From positions 15,302,001 through 15,366,000 of the forward strand of contig NW_026974140.1 in the NCBI RefSeq assembly GCF_037042905.1: a stretch of DNA of 64,000 bases, written 5' to 3'. This DNA comes from Lytechinus pictus (taxonomy: Eukaryota; Echinodermata; Echinoidea; Temnopleuroida; Toxopneustidae). Numbering within the stretch: position 1 is the stretch's first letter; every line of letters starts with the position of its first letter. Below are positions 57,136 to 64,000 of this stretch, piece by piece. The notes beneath the pieces were generated by a model, which was not told the DNA's origin, did not search any database, and was given only the letters and a program-made list of their open reading frames with translations. The position numbers were made by a program, and so were the translations under genes.

Positions 57136-57764
57136 CAATTATGGTATTATTATGTTTTTAGTATTATTCAATAATTATGATATTTTCAAATAATGATAAC
57201 AATGATAATTGCAATGACACAGGCAAAGATTTTAATTTCCAAGGAGGAGGGGGAGTCCTTTGCTAAGATCTCTTAACCATATTCTGAAATTTTACGTAAG
57301 TAAATACCAATGATCATATTACATTATGCTGTTAACGTTATTTGTTCTCTCATACACATATCAGATTATATCGCACTGTTTTTTATGTTTACCTGATTAT
57401 TTTGTAACTTGACAGTGTTAGTCAAATTTCTGTGTTTGCAGGGACCGAATAAATCATCTTCTTTGTCTGACAATGTTTATCTTTCATTATTACTATTATC
57501 ATTATATTGGGTCACAACCATTACAATATACGTGTGTGTGTGAGGGTGTGTGTACTTGTGTATGTACTTTTTTTTTTATAATAACTGATTTCATTGTTTT
57601 CTTTTAAGATATACATGTATATGATTCATGATTATATTAAGTTAGTGAAAAAAAGTGAAAATATGAAATGTAAAGTATTATATGTGATTTGAAATGTTAA
57701 ATTGAAATGTTATGTAACTATTTGTTCATGAAATCAGAATAAAAACAGTATTAAAAAAAAAGTA
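57136..57764. other. Upstream flank: possible LINE tail, nothing else
   Basis: AT-rich. The stretch ending AGAATAAAAACAGTATT plus A run at about 57737-57761 resembles a poly(A)-tailed repeat end immediately before the SINE head. Confidence 0.4.
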
Positions 57765-57860
57765 AGTGGAGGTGCCGTGGCCGAGTGGTCTAGGGCGCCT
57801 GGCTATACATGGAAAGTCCGGCACCTATCCTCGTGAGCAAGGCATTTAATCTACAATGCT
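57765..57860 (+). mobile_element. tRNA-derived SINE copy
   Basis: GGAGGTGCCGTGGCCGAGTGGTCTAGGGCGCC at the head includes a good A box TGGCCGAGTGG. The B box region has decayed (CACCTATCCTCG). The body GAGCAAGGCATTTAATCTAC-AATGCTC matches the SINE at 1150. Confidence 0.7.
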
Positions 57861-60800
57861 CTTTTATCCTGCTTTCAAATAAATGGAAATGCTATATGCA
57901 TTATTGGTAACTAGGTGTGCACTTGTTTGTTTAAAAAAAAAGTGTTCTGCATTTTTCCTGTTCTGAGGGGTAAGGATGGGTGTGGGAGCATGTGTAGGGG
58001 TGTGTGTTTGTGTGAGGGTGCGTGTGCGGGGATGTATAAGAGAAGGGTTAAATGAGAGAAAAAAATAGGAAGGGAGAGCGATATACAGAAGGAGAGAGGG
58101 ATAGGGAGAAAGGAGTGATAAAGTGAGATGAGATCATTGGTTCTTCGTACCTTCTTGGACTTGGCCGCAGGATAGGGCCCTGCTTGACTTTCATCTTCCA
58201 ATTTTCTCGATGGAGTTGAATAAAAGATGAGTTTATACACGGTTGAGGCATGCTGGAACGTTCAATCAAAACATATTCACCCATGTATCTTTCCAAGTAC
58301 TCTCATCATGTACAAAGTGGAGCTTATCGTGATATTGTGAAAACGGCCGTTTTATGAAAAACCCGACATTATTATTTAGCAAAGGAGAGTGAAGGAACTC
58401 TATCTCATTTATAAAAAAAAGCGACAAAATAATATCTACCCAATTTCATTGTTCTTGAATCTACGTTGGTCAATCTGGAAAGTTTTAAGAGATGAACGAT
58501 GTCCAAAAGATAGGCCACACCATAAGGCTGTCTATCAATAACATGAGTGTTACATATTGTGCCGAGGGAATGCTGTTTTACATCAACCCTTTTGAATATT
58601 CTTTTCGACGCCTTTAGGACAAGTTTTGGTCTCCACTGTTTTAAAACGCCAATGCTAATTCTAAGTTTTAAAGACAAACAACCAAAGGGTGTATAGGCAG
58701 GGAATCGATATTCATTTATGCTAATCAATATTTACCAGGCATTACTTAAGTTTGCAAAACAGAGAGTTGGTGGAATTTAGAAGGCGTAGCGAGTTGAAAG
58801 ATAAACAGAGCTAAAAGGAACCGAGAACGCCCTAGAGCAGACGCGTGCCTTGGCAAAGATTGACCAATATTTGAAATAAACACTAGTGAACAAAAACCAC
58901 TTTTTTCTTTAGCTATCTAATTTTATTTCGTTTTTCTATAGACAACACATCTGAAATAAACGAACGTGTGGTTCCAATGATAATATAAAAATGAATAATA
59001 TACGTTTTATACCGTCTTATTAAATATTTGCGGGCAATATTTGCAGTTACTTCTGTATGCCGACTTCAATCAAGGAGCCAATAAAAGGTTTTTTCACTTC
59101 TGAATGTACAGTGAAGAAACATAAATTTCAATGTTGCAATTCTTTGTCATTTCTTTTGAAGAGTATGAGTTTAATTTTGTCATTGAAAATATCCGACTAC
59201 TTTTTTTTTCTATATGAAGCACTCAAAAGATCTTGTTGTGATGGAGATTGGTAAAGAAAGAGAACGCTTCCATAATTGATTGGGTTTATATGCCGTTGGA
59301 TATTATTTCATAATCATCTTAATTGAACAACGATTATGGGATTGGGAAACATATGGTTGCCGGTAGACAAAATAAAACGATCGAAAAGAAAATCAATCAT
59401 GAAAATCCGAACAAGGCATCGGAAGGAGGAAGAAGAGAAGAGCTTGAAATAAATACGGGTTTGAAACAGTAGCCGTTCGGGTTAGTCTATTAGAATATTC
59501 ATTTTATCCCGCGATATGTAGGGGAATTAGATTAAAGCTTGCCCGGTTAACGGTTGCTAACATGTCTCGCCATCTAACCAAATTCTTCCCTCGACAAGGT
59601 GTTAATCGCTCTCCCAAACCTGAAGAACGCTCTCAATTTGTTAAAGATAGAGTGGGGTGAGGCGGTATATACTCACAGTAGCAATCACAGCCGCCAAACC
59701 TCTAGAGTTAGGGATGAAAAAAGGCGCGAAGGCAGAGGAGGAGGTATCGCTGAGCGTCTCTCGCGCCCAATCCGACCATTGAAATGGATCACACGTCCAA
59801 AATCAATCTACAAAAGTAACTTGGGGTAAAATGTAACACCAAATGATGGCCTCTAGCGTGGGAAATCTCACACCCCTCCAAACCGTGTTGAAGTACACAT
59901 ACCCTCAAATAGACACTCTTTTTCGCCTTTATTACTATTTAGTTCATCGGGATGGATCCCCGATGCCTTCATGCCCTATCCGCTAAAACGCCAGCAAGAC
60001 TTTATTACTCTAATAACTTAGTGTCAAATCTCGGTCCGTTTACGATTTTTTTCGATTTATCGTTGATTTTCACTGCCTCTCTCTGCGTGACATGTATTTT
60101 AAATTTGCATTTTTAATTTGCAAATCATATACAAATTTATAAACAAGAATAATAATTTCATTCTTTAGTCACCCTGTTTGAAGTATCTTTTGATATAAAA
60201 TGATTATTTCAGTTTTCTTTCATCTTAACTTTCAACGACATCAATTAACAAAATTCTGCGTTTGACATGTTAGATTTACGACGCAAATGTTGTGATGTGC
60301 ATGCTTAGTTATACTGTTGCAAAGTATTTCTACTCCGTAAAGTATCTCGCGATGAGCATACAGTGTGTTACTTTTTCGAGTTACATTTTTTCAAATTTGT
60401 GAGTGACAAATATGCCGGAATCCATAACTACAACTCGAGACTCGAAACAGATGATTCAAAGCACAAAAATAGAAGAAGATAGCACGAAAATAAAGAAAAT
60501 AAAAACAAACAAAGGCATAACAACACTTTCAACACAAAACCAAAGCTCCATTTCTATATACACACCTGCCTTATGTACTGTTGTTTTAAATATTTATATG
60601 TATGATATTGTAACTTTATATGTTTTTTAACTTTGTTAAATCAGGACATTGATGTAAAACAGCAATTCAGCTGATCTTTTTATCCTGTATAAATATTTTC
60701 TAATGAATAAATATAGCAAATTAACACTTTTCTGTATTATAGTGGTGAGGGGCAATTGAAAAGTGAGAAAATTTTAAAATGGGGTACTCTTATAATACTT

Positions 60801-60865
60801 AATCTATTTTTGGCCAGTTTTTCTTTTGTGTTTATTCTCACGTAATTTTGTCATGGTATTATACA
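57861..60865. other. Upstream flank: no gene seen
   Basis: Contains a GTGTGTG/GAGAGG-rich patch (57960-58130), a repeat-poor, CG-containing patch at 59460-59830, and AT-rich DNA. No domain in any frame. Confidence 0.5.
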
Positions 60866-60869
60866 TTTT

Positions 60870-60894
60870 ATCATGGACCTAATAGGTCCATGAT
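60870..60894. repeat. Near-perfect 25-bp palindrome
   Basis: ATCATGGACCT, loop AAT, AGGTCCATGAT: 11 bp arms, fully complementary. Same arms as the 4006-4058 inverted repeat. Confidence 0.85.
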
Positions 60895-61319
60895 TTTATT
60901 AATATATATACCTATGTATCTTAAGTTCTGTATATAAGGCATAATTATGTTTAGATTCTTTTAGATTTTGTTAATCTTTATATTCTTAACATGTTTAAAA
61001 ATTAACATGGTTGGTGGGATTGTGATGATGTTGTTTGTGACGTCGATTTATCGATTCATGTTCGAATCTGTTTCACCGGGCATTATTAGGATGGTATACA
61101 CAGCCATGGTCAGGCTACATGTGATATAAAAGATATACCACCAAGAGCATGATCAGGGAATCCTATACCTTCTACTTACATAGGCATTCATCTTCTATAA
61201 CTGAATTATATAAATTAATATTGCCTTCCTGGCTTATGCACTTTCTTTCACGGTCGCATTAGGAGATGGATGGGATTCAAAGATCGATGAGGATGGGGTG
61301 AGGTGAATGGCTAAACAAG
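60895..61319. other. Upstream flank: nothing recognised
   Basis: AT-rich DNA without notable structure. Confidence 0.5.
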
Positions 61320-61735
61320 TAAGAGAATAATAGAAAGGGAGAGAAAGAGATTGAGAAAGGAGAGAGGGGGAGAGAGAGGGATTATACGTTAGGGTAATAG
61401 TGAAAAGAAGAGAGGGGAGGGAAGTAAGGGAGATGGGGTGATAAAAATGGATTATGAATAAGAGAGAGGGAAGAAAAGAGGTTGAGGGAGAGGGAGAGAG
61501 AGAGAGAGACGGGTGAACCGAGGACAGTGGTGAAGGAAGTATGGGAATAACAGAGATGGATAGAGAAGGGAGATGAAGGAGTACATAGAAGAGGAAGAGA
61601 TGAGGTGGAAGCCCAGGCGGAAGATAGTTGAAAGAAGGAGTATGAGATGGGAAAGTAAAGGAGAACAAATAAAAAAATGGAAAGGGATAAATGTAAGGAA
61701 ATAGAGAAGCAAAATTAGAAAAGGATGATAAGTAC
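61320..61735 (+). repeat. GA-rich low-complexity tract
   Basis: Over 400 bp of mostly purine (GAGAGAG, GGGAGA). It opens the 185-codon Ser/Pro/Leu/Phe frame on the minus strand, which I reject as a gene. Confidence 0.85.
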
Positions 61736-62504
61736 ATCATGATCAACTGAAAAAAAGTTAACACTTTTGTAGATTTAATACAAATTTCCAATATTGATTA
61801 ATCGATAAACATAAATTAAATTGATATATAGGTAAAAAAAAGTGTAGATTGCATGTGACAATGCTTGTTAAAAAATAGTTTTATCATTATTCACAACACG
61901 TTGAGGGATGTAAATAATTATACAGAGCCAGAATGGTTCAGAAAGAAAGAAAATCTTTGAAAAGAGATGGTTTTGGTGAGAAGGATAATGGGAATGTCGG
62001 TGGTTGAAAGGATAAAAAGGAAGAAGGAAAAGGAGATATCAAGAGTAAAATTAAGAAAGGGGTAAAGGGAGATATAGAGACGGAGAGTGTTGGTAGAGTT
62101 GATACAAATTAGCGGAGGCCTGGGGGATGGCGGTACGGCTGAGAAGCCATCACGTAGGATGTTGTTTTGGTGAAGGGGTGTCCGCCATCACGCCATCTTC
62201 CCTCGGAGAATGGAGAATGAGAAGGAGGCGGAGGAGGTGGGTGATGAGGCCAGGCCCAAGGCATCATCGATCGTTCCTTAATAGGTGCATAAACGCGTGA
62301 AAGGAGTGAGAAGGGAATGGAACCACCGCACGGGCTAGAATCGAGTGTCCTTCTTCCCCTTCCTCTTCTTTATGATTATCTTCTTTTGTTTGGTCCAGTC
62401 TTTTGTTTCCTTTATTTTGGTTTCCTTTCCCATGAGATTGTGATTGGGCTATCCAATGGCCAGTCGATACTGATGATACTCATCATCAGACTGACCATCG
62501 ACGG
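61736..62504. other. Upstream flank: nothing recognised
   Basis: A GC-richer patch at 62110-62240 (CCGCCATCACGCCATC, GGAGGCGGAGGAGG). No gene recognised. Confidence 0.45.
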
Positions 62505-62645
62505 TGATAATGATAAGGAAAATGGCGATGATGATGAAGATAATGATGAGGATGAGGATGATGATGATGATGATGACGACGGTAATGACGATAATGAAGA
62601 CGACGAGGATGATGATGATGATGATGGTGATGATGGTGATGATGT
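62505..62645 (+). repeat. (GAT)n microsatellite
   Basis: GATGATGATGA with GAC and GAG variants. It produces an Asp/Glu-rich frame of 138 codons that is not a credible protein. Confidence 0.95.
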
Positions 62646-64000
62646 TGTAGATATAGTGAGCGTTATCCAGACCAAACAAATTTTCATTTCAAATCGCATA
62701 CGACATACCTTGAGACAAGTTTTTATTACATAATTTTTATATTATCATTCATAATTTAACAGTTTTAGGAAATGCGTTATCAAATCATGAACTGGAACAT
62801 TTGCAAACATTTTGGAGGAAGATTATCATAACTTAGAGAGGCTTTAGAACGATGTTATGATAATCGATTGAATACATTGATAGATTTGAAATAAAACACT
62901 TTCATCCATCTTGTAATACTCTAAGCTATTTGGAAAATGCTCAATGGAGCTATTGAGAACACATGGAGGCAAACAAATTTATTCATAGTAAGTTTGAATT
63001 TAATTTAATAGAGCATCAAAGATTGCCAGTTTTACGACTTTATCGAATAGTCAGACCAGATATCCATCAAGAAATTTATTTTTTATGAAATGTATCAGCT
63101 TACGCAGCTCATAGATTATTATATCGCCATTACAAAAAGAACAATCATTACGATAATATATTTTGTGATATGGATGGAGATATTGAATAACTACGTATTT
63201 TCATGTGATTGTATAGTTTTGGTTTGTTCATTTTACTTTATTCATTAACAGTTTAAAAATATCATACATAATTGATAAATGCTGATTTTCCAAGAATTTA
63301 GAGATGATTTCTACAAAAATCATATCCATCACAAAGAAAACTTCTGTATTAATAGATGATTTTCCTTTTTTCCTTCTGTAAAATCCCAATCGTCATCAGG
63401 TCATCATTTTGGCACTCGTCTAGTCCCAAAATCATGTGTCGACAATCTTTCAAAACAAGCCAAAGTCACACGCCTTGTGTAGAATGCAGATGAAGACGTA
63501 TCGCCTTTTTCATATTTTTATTGGGTATAATGAATCAGCCTACACGTGTATACATTCCTATTAATTCAACCAGATTGGAAAATCATGCATTCATAGGATT
63601 CGAGAATCTAATAATACAAAATTAGATAAGGGAGTGCAGGGCCAGTCCAACCAGGCAAAACGCAGAGCATATTCGCGCTCTTTTACGTTTCAATTTTCTA
63701 CTTCGTTTTGCGTTATCGTGCGCACTTCAAAGCTACAGAGGACATTTTAGAGGAGTTGAGTGGCTGTAGTTGGGTCGACCAGGGACAGGAAAATTTCCAC
63801 AAGAGAGGGCTATAATTTTATCAACTTGTTTTAATGGATGTGATGAAGCTGAGATTGAGATGATCTGGCATTCTGCCACATGTAAGCCCCGGATGTAAGC
63901 ACAAAAGAAGTGGATATTATACTATACGGATACGGAAAGGGATTGGGAGAGAAAGAGTTGTAGAAAGAGAGTAGGGAGGAGGGGTAAAGATGGAATGATA
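62646..64000. other. Window end: no gene seen
   Basis: AT-rich to about 63360. From 63380 to 63900 it is less AT-rich, repeat-poor and CG-containing, with no protein-like frame. Confidence 0.45.

Noticed and set aside
61234-61791. 185-codon minus-strand frame
   Set aside because: Made entirely of a GA-rich tract; Ser/Pro/Leu/Phe composition with no domain.
62317-62733. 138-codon acidic plus-strand frame
   Set aside because: Core is a (GAT)n microsatellite translated as Asp/Glu.

Overview
This is animal nuclear DNA. It is AT-rich, with small exons, GT-AG introns, tRNA- and LINE-derived repeats, TIR elements and many microsatellites. The repeat types (a TTAA-flanked element with AGGnCAAGTCCACCCC ends, a GCGTACC-ended element with internal G runs, and arrays of a TCAGCTCGCGCTTCGCGCTCGC motif) together with the Phox2 exon layout suggest an echinoderm, most likely a sea urchin. 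That assignment comes from recognising repeat styles, not from a database search.

Layout. Positions 1-3574 (+) hold the last five coding exons of a CLPB/Skd3 AAA+ disaggregase gene whose 5' part lies left of the window. A 10.4 kb intergenic stretch follows (3575-13984). It holds one intact tRNA-Asn(GUU) gene (9532-9605, -), a 312 bp TIR element with a 9 bp target-site duplication, and repeat debris. Positions 13985-40131 (-) hold a complete four-exon Phox2 paired-like homeobox gene. Its four exons sum to 1170 nt, which is 389 codons plus stop with all phases matching. Its 23.8 kb first intron contains an apparently full-length, ORF-intact LINE (20522-25935, -) with a perfect 13 bp target-site duplication, a 911 bp TIR element built around a tandem array, and several small TIR or palindromic elements. 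Positions 40132-64000 are about 24 kb upstream of Phox2 with no gene I can support. This part holds MITE and SINE copies, simple repeats, and a 74-nt near-perfect hairpin at 51771-51844.

How it fits together. CLPB and Phox2 are tail-to-tail neighbours. In human, PHOX2A and CLPB are also neighbours on chromosome 11q13, so this looks like ancient deuterostome microsynteny. A developmental regulator with a long intron and a gene-poor upstream flank next to a housekeeping mitochondrial gene is the usual form of a regulatory block that keeps a bystander gene linked. The most notable individual observations are the recent sense-oriented LINE insertion in Phox2 intron 1, the miRNA-precursor-sized hairpin, the Asn/Ser/Thr tract in the Phox2 C-terminal half encoded by AAC-type repeats that also fill the adjacent intron, and the CLPB-Phox2 linkage. 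I did not find a wholly unknown multi-gene system.
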